DNA of 5,897 nucleotides from Bordetella parapertussis (GTDB lineage Bacteria; Pseudomonadota; Gammaproteobacteria; Burkholderiales; SG8-39): the NCBI GenBank assembly GCA_945906975.1, contig CAMDRY010000221.1, positions 1-5,897 of the forward strand, in the 5' to 3' direction. Position numbers and translations under genes: made by a program. Each line of letters begins with the position of its first letter. Within the stretch, counting starts at the first letter, position 1. Under the pieces are notes generated by a model. The model did no database searches. It saw only the letters and a list, made by a program, of their open reading frames with translations, and had not been told where the DNA came from. This document shows positions 1 to 4,984 of this stretch, piece after piece.

Positions 1-147
1 GTCATGGTTTAGCAATTTCATTCCATTGCGTGAAATTGCCTCGAAATTGGCCCCACGCGCGACCAGGGTAAGGTCCTCACCGGACAGCGCCAGCTTGACG
101 CCAACATAGCCCCCAATGGAGCCCGCCCCAACGATGCAGATTTTCAT
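1..147 (-). CDS. panE: 2-dehydropantoate 2-reductase (ketopantoate reductase) family, N-terminal part only
   Basis: Only the first 49 codons are in the window; the gene continues past the left edge. The ATG is the complement of 145-147, with a good ribosome site (GAAGGGA, complement of 153-159) upstream. The protein begins MKICIVGAGSIGGYVGVKLA: a beta strand followed by the GxGxxG nucleotide-binding loop (G7, G9, G12), then LTLVARG at 27-32, typical of the end of the second Rossmann strand where NADP(H) specificity is set. This pattern is characteristic of the PanE/ApbA family, which reduces 2-dehydropantoate to pantoate with NADPH in coenzyme A synthesis. Many bacteria carry paralogues of this family with other or unknown substrates, and the catalytic Lys and the C-terminal domain are outside the window. 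The family call is therefore firmer than the exact reaction. It is transcribed away from the tRNA and the miaB cluster, so it belongs to another transcription unit. Confidence 0.85.
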   Translation of the reverse strand, partial: MKICIVGAGSIGGYVGVKLALSGEDLTLVARGANFEAISRNGMKLLNHD

Positions 148-152
148 ACACG

Positions 153-159
153 TCCCTTC
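153..159 (-). promoter_or_regulatory. Ribosome binding site of the panE-like gene
   Basis: The complement reads GAAGGGA, five bases before the ATG (complement of 145-147). It supports that ATG as the true start and is the clearest Shine-Dalgarno sequence in the window. Most plus-strand genes here have weak ones. Confidence 0.6.
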
Positions 160-227
160 AGGTGCAGCGCTAATACCACGCCGCTATCGACAAGCTTACT
201 GCGCGAGCAGAGGCGACGCAATCAATT

Positions 228-246
228 TGTCAAAATGAATTTGACA
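228..246. repeat. Inverted repeat TGTCAAA-N5-TTTGACA, possible operator
   Basis: Two perfect 7-base arms (228-234 and 240-246) are separated by ATGAA. The repeat lies in an AT-rich pocket between the divergent panE-like gene and the tRNA-Met promoter, about 32 bp upstream of that promoter's -35 box. The half-site and centre-to-centre spacing of 12 bp suit a dimeric DNA-binding protein, but no specific regulator can be named. The right arm contains TTGACA, yet no matching -10 box lies at the proper distance, so it is unlikely to be a -35 box itself. Confidence 0.4.
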
Positions 247-277
247 TTTCAATACGGTATTGCAGGCCTTTGTTTTC

Positions 278-307
278 TTGACAAAGTTTGCCCGGAGAAA
301 GGATAAT
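278..307 (+). promoter_or_regulatory. Sigma70-type promoter of tRNA-Met
   Basis: A perfect -35 box TTGACA (278-283) is followed after 18 bp by GATAAT (302-307), five of six matches to the -10 consensus. The bases just upstream of -35 are T-rich (TTTGTTTTC), as in an UP element. Those just after -10 are GC-rich (GGCGGG, 308-313), as in the discriminator of stable-RNA promoters under stringent control. Transcription should start near 314-316, giving a leader of about 30 nt before the tRNA 5' end that RNase P would remove. This is inferred from sequence only. Confidence 0.75.
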
Positions 308-345
308 GGCGGGCTTCACAAAGCAGCTCCAAAGCCCAAATTTCC

Positions 346-422
346 GGTGATATAGCTCAGTTGGTTAGAGCACAGCACTCATAATGCTGGGGTCGGTGGT
401 TCAAATCCACCTATCACCACCA
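346..422 (+). tRNA. tRNA-Met (CAU), elongator type
   Basis: A complete cloverleaf of 77 nt can be folded. The acceptor stem GGTGATA (346-352) pairs perfectly with TATCACC (412-418). The D stem is GCTC/GAGC (355-358 with 368-371). The anticodon stem CAGCA/TGCTG (373-377 with 385-389) closes the loop CTCATAA with anticodon CAT at 380-382. The T stem GGTGG/CCACC (395-399 with 407-411) carries the loop TTCAAAT. The discriminator is A419 and CCA is encoded at 420-422. The first pair is G-C, not the C/A mismatch of initiator tRNA, so this is not tRNA-fMet. The body closely matches the E. coli elongator tRNA-Met (GTTGGTTAGAGCAC, CACTCATAATG, GGGGTC). A tRNA-Ile whose CAU is converted to lysidine-AU is the main alternative and is less likely. 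Base 37 (A383) would carry t6A. This tRNA is not a MiaB substrate, because MiaB acts on i6A37 tRNAs that read UNN codons. Confidence 0.93.
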
Positions 423-526
423 CCATCCCGCCTCGCCCCAACCCAAGGTGCGCAGTGCCCATAACATGCGGCGCACGTTAGCATTGGCGAATTAGCGCAT
501 TCGCGCGCCGACTGCGCAGCCGGCGG

Positions 527-572
527 CCATGCCAAGGGGAGGAGCCAGCCGCGCGCGGCAATCGCGGCATGG
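527..572. repeat. Nested inverted repeats (CCATGCC ... GCCGCGCGCGGC ... GGCATGG)
   Basis: The outer 7-base arms at 527-533 and 566-572 are exact complements. Between them lies a perfect 12-base palindrome at 548-559. In RNA this could form a long-range stem enclosing a GC-rich hairpin. It has no U-tract and no known motif. In GC-rich DNA some palindromes of this size arise by chance, so function is uncertain. Confidence 0.35.
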
Positions 573-635
573 ATAAGCAGCAATTGTCGCCGCGACGCCG
601 AACACGGACCACCAGCCGGTTGGCCCACAGCACGC

Positions 636-655
636 GGTACAAGGTACACGGTACA
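636..655 (+). repeat. Three tandem GGTACA repeats, period 7 bp
   Basis: GGTACA occurs at 636-641, 643-648 and 650-655, each separated by one base, and a fourth copy lies at 669-674. The fourth overlaps the possible -10 box TACAAT (671-676). The array could be an iterated protein-binding site upstream of the exported-protein gene, or a relic of replication slippage. No regulator can be assigned. Confidence 0.5.
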
Positions 656-670
656 AGGGGGCACACTGGG

Positions 671-676
671 TACAAT
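671..676 (+). promoter_or_regulatory. Possible -10 box (TACAAT) for the exported-protein/miaB operon
   Basis: TACAAT matches five of six bases of the sigma70 -10 consensus and lies about 70 bp before the ATG at 744. At 16-18 bp upstream there is no good -35 box (bases around 648-653 read ACGGTA), so if this is used it is either weak or activator-dependent. The neighbouring GGTACA repeats sit where an activator could bind. Confidence 0.35.
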
Positions 677-743
677 GGGCGCTCGCGGAGTTAGACACAC
701 AGAATACCCATGCCAGTAACGGCGACATTCGGATGTAGCCCCC

Positions 744-1058
744 ATGTTTAAACACTTTTTATTGCTTTTGGCCGCGCTCGTAACGCTTCCCGCGTCAGGG
801 CAGTTTCGCAGCATTCCCGATGACACCAAGCGCGGCACCATGACGCATTTGCGCGAAATGCATATCTCGCTCGATGGGCAGCCGGTCAACCTGGCCGCGG
901 GAGCGCAAATTCGCGGCACCAACAACCTGATCATCGTGCCCCATCAGTTACCACCACAATCTTTGGTCAAATATCAGTTCGACACCACCGGCCAGATCAT
1001 CCGGGTATGGATCCTGACGCCCGAAGAAGCGGCACGACCAGACAAACCGAAGCCATAA
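744..1058 (+). CDS. Small exported protein of unknown function (104 aa)
   Basis: No function can be assigned. The N-terminus is a clear Sec signal peptide: Lys3 and His4, a hydrophobic core FLLLLAALVTLPA (5-17), and a likely signal peptidase I site after ASG (17-19), leaving a mature protein of about 85 residues that starts QFRSIPDD. No Cys follows, so it is not a lipoprotein. The mature part looks like a small beta-rich domain: HISLDGQPVNLAAGAQIRG (40-58), then VKYQFDTTGQIIRVWILTP (75-93), and a charged, Pro-rich tail (EEAARPDKPKP). From memory, similar short periplasmic proteins of unknown role occur upstream of miaB in other betaproteobacteria; this would need a database search. The ATG at 744 lacks a good Shine-Dalgarno sequence, but it is the only start that retains the whole signal peptide, and an upstream ATG at 710 is out of frame and quickly stopped. 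miaB follows after 18 nt, suggesting one operon. Confidence 0.82.
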   Translation: MFKHFLLLLAALVTLPASGQFRSIPDDTKRGTMTHLREMHISLDGQPVNLAAGAQIRGTNNLIIVPHQLPPQSLVKYQFDTTGQIIRVWILTPEEAARPDKPKP

Positions 1059-1076
1059 CAGGGCAGTCACGCGAGC

Positions 1077-2459
1077 ATGGCAAAAAAACTGTACATCAAG
1101 ACTTTCGGCTGCCAGATGAACGAGTACGACTCGGCCAAGATGGCCGATGTGCTCGCCGCCGCCGACGGCTACGAACAAACCAGCGACCCGAACGAGGCCG
1201 ACCTGATCCTTTTCAACACCTGTTCGGTGCGCGAAAAGGCGCAGGAAAAAGTGTTCAGCGACCTCGGCCGTGTGCGCCCGATAAAAATAGGCCGCCCGGA
1301 CGTGCTCATCGGCGTCGGCGGCTGCGTTGCCAGCCAGGAAGGCGCGGCCATCGTTTCACGCGCACCCTATGTCGATGTGGTATTCGGCCCGCAAACCCTG
1401 CATCGCCTGCCGGAACTGCTGGCCAAGCGCCGCGAAAGCGGCCGGCCCCAGATCGACATTTCCTTTCCGGCGATTGAAAAATTCGATCATCTGCCCCCGG
1501 CCAGGGTCGATGGCGCCAGCGCCTATGTATCGATCATGGAGGGCTGCAGCAAGTATTGCAGCTTCTGCGTCGTTCCCTACACCCGCGGCGAGGAAGTTTC
1601 GCGTCCGCTCGAAGACATCCTGACCGAAGTCGCAGAGTTGACCGCGCAGGGCGTGAAAGAAGTGACCTTGCTCGGACAGAACGTCAACGCCTACCGCGCC
1701 CCGCTTGGCGAAACGGGCGCGGGAACCGAGGCCGGTGATTTCACGCTGCTGCTTGAGTACGTCGCCGCCATGCCCGGCATCGAGCGCGTGCGCTACAGCA
1801 CCTCCCACCCGAAGGAATTCACGCAACGCCTGATCGACCTGTATGCCACCGAACCCAAGCTGGTGAGCCACGTTCACCTGCCCGTGCAGTCGGGGTCCGA
1901 TCGCGTGCTGGCCGCGATGAAACGCGGCTACACCGCCCTCGAATACAAATCCATCGTCCGCCGGCTGCGCCGTGCCCGCCCCGGCATTTCCATCACATCG
2001 GATTTCATCGTCGGCTTCCCCGGCGAGACGGATGCCGATTTTGCCGCAACCATGACTCTCATCGACGAGGTTGGTTTCGATAACTCTTTCTCTTTCCTGT
2101 ACAGCCCGCGTCCGGGAACACCGGCCGCATCGCTGCAGGACGACACGCCACATGATGTGAAGGCCGCGCGCCTGGAAAAGCTGCAGGCGGCGATTGCCGC
2201 AAACGAAACCGTCATCGGGAAAAACATGCTTGGCACAACGCAGCGCGTCATGGTCGAACGCCAGTCAAAAAAGGCCCTGGGCGAACTCGCCGGACGCACC
2301 GACAACAACCGCATCGTCAATTTCCCCGGGCCGGCCTTGCATATCGGCAGTTTCATGCAGGTGCGCATCACGGGCAATTTCGCCCATTCGCTGCGTGGCG
2401 AAGCCGCGTTGCCCGCAGCCGCTACGGACATGGCCGCAGCCCATGCGCTGGCGCGGTAA
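1077..2459 (+). CDS. miaB: tRNA-2-methylthio-N6-dimethylallyladenosine synthase MiaB
   Basis: MiaB is a cytoplasmic radical-SAM methylthiotransferase. It converts i6A at position 37 of tRNAs that read UNN codons into ms2i6A, using two [4Fe-4S] clusters and SAM. The 460-residue length is usual. Domains in order: the N-terminal UPF0004 domain (about 4-104) with the auxiliary-cluster cysteines C12, C49 and C83, beginning with the family signature KTFGCQMN; the radical-SAM core (about 148-375) with the CxxxCxxC motif C157, C161, C164 (GCSKYCSFC), then [11 protein letters not shown] and GQNVNAY; and the C-terminal TRAM RNA-binding domain (about 383-446). All six cluster cysteines are present. The tail after TRAM is Ala-rich. 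The ATG at 1077 gives the conserved start [15 protein letters not shown]; the Shine-Dalgarno sequence is weak. It follows the exported-protein gene by 18 nt and precedes phoH by 36 nt. RimO, the related ribosomal-protein enzyme, is the main alternative and is excluded by the MiaB-type N-terminus and gene context. Confidence 0.98.
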   Translation: MAKKLYIKTFGCQMNEYDSAKMADVLAAADGYEQTSDPNEADLILFNTCSVREKAQEKVFSDLGRVRPIKIGRPDVLIGVGGCVASQEGAAIVSRAPYVDVVFGPQTLHRLPELLAKRRESGRPQIDISFPAIEKFDHLPPARVDGASAYVSIMEGCSKYCSFCVVPYTRGEEVSRPLEDILTEVAELTAQGVKEVTLLGQNVNAYRAPLGETGAGTEAGDFTLLLEYVAAMPGIERVRYSTSHPKEFTQRLIDLYATEPKLVSHVHLPVQSGSDRVLAAMKRGYTALEYKSIVRRLRRARPGISITSDFIVGFPGETDADFAATMTLIDEVGFDNSFSFLYSPRPGTPAASLQDDTPHDVKAARLEKLQAAIAANETVIGKNMLGTTQRVMVERQSKKALGELAGRTDNNRIVNFPGPALHIGSFMQVRITGNFAHSLRGEAALPAAATDMAAAHALAR

Positions 2460-2483
2460 TGCGCTGCGTACCCCAAAAAAATT

Positions 2484-2487
2484 GAGG
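2484..2487 (+). promoter_or_regulatory. Ribosome binding site of phoH
   Basis: GAGG lies eight bases before the ATG at 2496, preceded by an A-rich stretch. It supports this ATG as the start of phoH. Confidence 0.55.
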
Positions 2488-2495
2488 CCCACCAC

Positions 2496-3548
2496 ATGAG
2501 CACCTCCGCCGTGAAACCCCGGCCTGTCGAATTGACCCTTACACCCGTCGACAATGAGCGCCTCGCCATTCTGTGCGGCCCCCTCGACGAAAACCTGCGC
2601 CAGATAGAACTCGCACTGGATGTCACCATTGCCCGCCGCGGCGAGCGCTTCAGCGTACGCGGCGCCAATGAACAGGCGGCGCGCACGGTACGCCTGCTGC
2701 AAAAATTCTACGACGAGTCGGCGAACGGACTCTCGGTGGACAGCATCCAGCTGGGACTGGTTGAATATCAACTCGCCGCCGCTGAGGAAAGCGGCGCGCC
2801 GGTGTTGGTCACGCGCAAAGGCGATTTGCGCGGCCGCACACCCCGCCAGCGCGCCTACCTCAAAGCGATTTTCGAGAACGACATCAGCTTTGCCATCGGA
2901 CCGGCGGGCACGGGCAAGACCTATCTGGCTGTCGCCTGCGCCGTGGACCAGCTCGAACGCGATGCGGTAAAGCGCATCATTCTCGTGCGCCCCGCCGTCG
3001 AAGCCGGTGAGCGCCTCGGTTTTCTGCCGGGCGACCTGACGCAAAAAGTCGATCCTTACCTGCGCCCACTCTACGACGCACTCTACGATCTGATGGGCTT
3101 TGACAAGGTCGGCAAGATGTTCGAGCGCAACGCCATTGAAGTGGCGCCGCTCGCCTACATGCGGGGACGCACGCTTAACCACGCCTTCATCATCCTTGAC
3201 GAAGCGCAGAACACCACGCCCGAGCAGATGAAAATGTTCCTCACACGCATCGGATTTGGCACCAAGGCGGTGATCACCGGCGATGTCACCCAGATTGACC
3301 TGCCGCGTGGCGCCAAAAGCGGCCTTATCGAGGCGCGGCGCGTGCTCGCCGATGTGCGCGGCATCGAATTTTGCGAATTCCGCAGCGAAGACGTGGTGCG
3401 CCATCCGCTGGTGGCCAGAATCGTCGACGCCTACGAACTGGAAATAAAACGCAACGAGGATGCCGAAAAAGCCGCCGCCGAGCGGCGCGCTGCGGAACGC
3501 GAGACCGCCGCCCCAAACCGGCCCGCAGGCAGCCACGAGCGCGCATGA
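2496..3548 (+). CDS. ybeZ: PhoH-family NTPase YbeZ, partner of YbeY
   Basis: This is a cytoplasmic P-loop NTPase of the PhoH family, the YbeZ type encoded next to ybeY. Published work on E. coli YbeZ links it to YbeY and to rRNA maturation; older annotation as a phosphate-starvation protein rests on the family name. Length is 350 residues, normal for the family. An N-terminal region (about 11-75, with ILCGPLDENLRQIE) resembles the small KH-like domain of these proteins. The ATPase domain (about 113-318) has Walker A GPAGTGKT (135-142), Walker B FIILDEAQN (231-239) with D235 and E236, and the sensor segment TGDVTQIDLP (261-270). The last 30 residues are charged and Ala-rich (KAAAERRAAERE), probably disordered. 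The ATG is preceded by GAGG. The stop codon overlaps the ybeY start in ATGA, which points to translational coupling and matched synthesis of the two partners. Confidence 0.96.
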   Translation: MSTSAVKPRPVELTLTPVDNERLAILCGPLDENLRQIELALDVTIARRGERFSVRGANEQAARTVRLLQKFYDESANGLSVDSIQLGLVEYQLAAAEESGAPVLVTRKGDLRGRTPRQRAYLKAIFENDISFAIGPAGTGKTYLAVACAVDQLERDAVKRIILVRPAVEAGERLGFLPGDLTQKVDPYLRPLYDALYDLMGFDKVGKMFERNAIEVAPLAYMRGRTLNHAFIILDEAQNTTPEQMKMFLTRIGFGTKAVITGDVTQIDLPRGAKSGLIEARRVLADVRGIEFCEFRSEDVVRHPLVARIVDAYELEIKRNEDAEKAAAERRAAERETAAPNRPAGSHERA

Positions 3549-4039
3549 CAGCGCCACAACGCGCAGGTTTGCAGCCCGGTTTGCGCGCCACAAACGGCGT
3601 AAAAAACGTCATTGACGTTCAGGTCGCCTCCCGGGCCAAAGGAATACCGGGAAAAACCATGCTGCGCCGCTGGGCGCGTGCGGCGCTGGTATCGGGCAAA
3701 CCGGCGAGCCTGACCCTGCGCGTGGTTCCCCTCGGGGAGGCACGCGCGCTGAACAGCGCCTATCGCGGCAAAGACTATGCAACCAACGTTCTCACCTTCG
3801 AGTACGGCGCGGACCCGGGCGGCGGCCTGCATGGCGATATCGTGCTTTGCGCCGCCGTGGTCGCCGCCGAGGCCAAGCGCCAGGGTAAATCGCTGACAAG
3901 CCACTACGCCCACCTGACGGTTCACGGCGTGCTGCACATGCAGGGCTACGACCATGAGGGGACGGCCGATGCGCGCAAGATGGAATCCCTCGAAATTAAA
4001 TTGCTGGCCAAACTCGGGTATGCTGACCCTTACAGGTGA
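3545..4039 (+). CDS. ybeY: Endoribonuclease YbeY (rRNA maturation and ribosome quality control)
   Basis: YbeY is a zinc-dependent single-strand endoribonuclease needed for correct 16S rRNA 3' end maturation and, with RNase R, for degrading defective 70S ribosomes. The signature HGVLHMQGYDH gives the three zinc-ligand histidines H127, H131 and H137. Other family blocks are present: LTLRVV (56-61, with the conserved R59), LNSAYRGKDYATNVLTF (69-85) and HGDIVLC (96-102). The C-terminus ends at LGYADPYR, where E. coli YbeY runs on for a few residues. The start at 3545 is chosen because it overlaps the phoH stop by 4 nt (ATGA) and gives 164 residues, near the E. coli 155. The frame stays open upstream, but that part lies inside phoH and is Arg-rich, unlike YbeY. 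About 20 residues precede the part that aligns with E. coli, so an initiation point slightly further in cannot be excluded. The Shine-Dalgarno sequence is poor, in keeping with coupling to phoH. Confidence 0.95.
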   Translation: MTAPQRAGLQPGLRATNGVKNVIDVQVASRAKGIPGKTMLRRWARAALVSGKPASLTLRVVPLGEARALNSAYRGKDYATNVLTFEYGADPGGGLHGDIVLCAAVVAAEAKRQGKSLTSHYAHLTVHGVLHMQGYDHEGTADARKMESLEIKLLAKLGYADPYR

Positions 4040-4043
4040 ATAG

Positions 4044-4057
4044 CAAACGGCAAACGG
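4044..4057 (+). repeat. Tandem repeat of CAAACGG (two exact copies)
   Basis: CAAACGG occurs at 4044-4050 and again at 4051-4057, directly after the ybeY stop and about 26 bp before the possible corC -10 box. It may be a binding site or a slippage product; nothing in the sequence decides. Confidence 0.4.
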
Positions 4058-4082
4058 ATAAATGGTCAAAGTCGGCGGCGAA

Positions 4083-4088
4083 TAAAAT
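4083..4088 (+). promoter_or_regulatory. Possible -10 box (TAAAAT) of an internal promoter for corC-lnt
   Basis: TAAAAT followed by ACTGCC lies about 60 bp before the corC ATG, in the only long gap (108 nt) inside the gene cluster. It matches five of six -10 consensus bases. No good -35 box lies at 16-18 bp: TGGTCA at 4063-4068 is only 14 bp away. The call rests on the -10 match and on the gap. Confidence 0.35.
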
Positions 4089-4147
4089 ACTGCCTGCGCA
4101 CGCACTCCACGATTTGCACGATTGACGAGCCCCCACTCACCCCCCCT

Positions 4148-4981
4148 ATGTACGAAAGCCCAAACCACAAGCCCACCCTGCTCGAGCGTCTGTCGGCGCT
4201 GATCATGCGCGAACCGGAAGACCGCGCGCAACTGATCGAACTGCTGCACTCGGCCTTCGAGCGCAACCTGCTCGACGCCGACGCCCTGGCCATGATCGAG
4301 GGTGCCATGCAGGTCTCGGAAATGCAGGTGCGCGACATCATGATTCCGCGCGCGCAAATGGACATGATCGACATCAACGGCACGCCCGATCAGTTCATCC
4401 CCCATGTCATCGCCACCGCCCACTCGCGCTTCCCGGTCGTGGACAAAAGCCGCGATGAAGTGATAGGCATATTGCTGGCCAAGGATTTACTGCGTTATTA
4501 CGCCGGCGAGGAAGAGTTCAACGTGCGCGATATGCTGCGCCCGGCCGTGTTCGTGCCCGAGGCCAAGCGCCTCAATGTGTTGCTGCGCGAGTTCCGCGCC
4601 AAGCGCAACCACATGGCGGTGGTCGTTGACGAGTACGGCGGCGTGGCCGGACTGGTAACCATAGAGGACGTGCTCGAGCAGATCGTCGGCGAAATAGAGG
4701 ACGAATACGATTTCGACGAGGCCGGTGACAACATCATCACTGAACCGCGCGGCCGCTACCGCGTGAAAGCGCAGACCGAGATCGGGGATTTCAACGCCGT
4801 CTTTGAAACAGGCTTTTCCGAAGAGGACCAGGATACCGTTGGCGGCCTCGTCATCGCGCGTTTCGGTCACATGCCGAAACGCGGCGAGAGCATACTCATC
4901 GACGGCCTGAAGTTCGTGGTGCAGCGCGCTGACAGCCGACGCCTGCATACCCTGCAGGTCGAGCGCGTCAAGCCGCTCTGA
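4148..4981 (+). CDS. corC: CorC/YbeX family CBS-domain protein (magnesium/cobalt homeostasis)
   Basis: This is a soluble, cytoplasmic CBS-pair protein of the HlyC/CorC family (YbeX in E. coli). The family is linked to Mg2+/Co2+ efflux with CorA, and YbeX has been linked to ribosome physiology; the molecular activity is not firmly established. Length 277 residues is close to the usual 290. An N-terminal helical segment (about 8-60, LLERLSALIMREPEDRAQLIELLHSAFERN) leads into CBS 1 (about 63-122, starting VRDIMIPRAQMDMID) and CBS 2 (about 126-185, with MAVVVDEYGGVAGLVTIEDVLEQIVGEI split over 156-183). The C-terminal CorC_HlyC domain (about 198-276) contains DTVGGLV and GHMPKRGE. There is no membrane DUF21 domain, separating it from the larger integral-membrane paralogues. 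The ATG at 4148 has no clear Shine-Dalgarno sequence. lnt follows after 3 nt, so the two are surely co-transcribed. Confidence 0.95.
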   Translation: MYESPNHKPTLLERLSALIMREPEDRAQLIELLHSAFERNLLDADALAMIEGAMQVSEMQVRDIMIPRAQMDMIDINGTPDQFIPHVIATAHSRFPVVDKSRDEVIGILLAKDLLRYYAGEEEFNVRDMLRPAVFVPEAKRLNVLLREFRAKRNHMAVVVDEYGGVAGLVTIEDVLEQIVGEIEDEYDFDEAGDNIITEPRGRYRVKAQTEIGDFNAVFETGFSEEDQDTVGGLVIARFGHMPKRGESILIDGLKFVVQRADSRRLHTLQVERVKPL

Positions 4982-4984
4982 TCG

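Larger units (their letters stand above)
423..743. other. Intergenic region without a convincing gene; small repeats and possible promoter
   Basis: These 321 bases separate the tRNA from the exported-protein gene. Minus-strand open frames cross them, but they have no recognisable protein, no ribosome site, and run into the antisense of the neighbouring gene. What can be seen is: an extra CCA right after the tRNA CCA end (423-425); an inverted repeat GTGCGC/GCGCAC (448-453 and 471-476); a near-palindrome around 507-524; a palindrome GCCGCGCGCGGC (548-559) nested between CCATGCC and GGCATGG (527-533 and 566-572); and GGTACA repeats from 636. None of the stems is followed by a T-run, so no clear intrinsic terminator for the tRNA is visible. 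Readthrough from the tRNA promoter into the downstream genes remains possible. Confidence 0.6.

Noticed and set aside
241..246. TTGACA as the -35 box of a second tRNA promoter
   Set aside because: Bases 16-18 bp downstream (around 263-269) read CAGGCCT, with no -10 similarity. The pair at 278-307 is far better.
346..422. tRNA as initiator tRNA-fMet or as tRNA-Ile with lysidine-modified CAU
   Set aside because: The first acceptor pair is G-C, so it is not an initiator. The body matches the elongator Met type better than tRNA-Ile2. The second alternative is unlikely rather than strictly excluded; checking for the TilS identity elements would decide.
448..476. GTGCGC/GCGCAC inverted repeat as an intrinsic terminator of the tRNA
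   Set aside because: The 6-bp stem would enclose a 17-nt loop and is followed by GTTAGCATT rather than a T-run.
401..934. Minus-strand open frame of 177 codons crossing the tRNA-to-operon spacer
   Set aside because: It was considered because it covers the 321-base gap. It begins antisense to the signal-peptide gene and ends inside the tRNA. The protein is Cys/Arg/Pro-rich with no motif, so it is most likely not translated.
1356..2153. Minus-strand open frame of 265 codons opposite miaB
   Set aside because: It is antisense to the radical-SAM core of MiaB, with no domain signature.
2265..3593. Long open frame on the minus strand opposite miaB and phoH (442 codons)
   Set aside because: It lies antisense to genuine, motif-complete miaB and phoH. 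Its translation is compositionally odd (rich in His, Ala, Gly, Val, Arg) with no recognisable domain. Long antisense frames are common opposite GC-rich genes because of third-position bias.
4016..4029. GGGT-ATGCTG-ACCC hairpin at the end of ybeY as a terminator
   Set aside because: The stem is only 4 bp, lies within the coding sequence and has no T-run after it.
3431..4423. Minus-strand open frame of 330 codons across phoH, ybeY and corC
   Set aside because: It spans three real plus-strand genes and the gap between them, without a family signature or ribosome site. It is a shadow.
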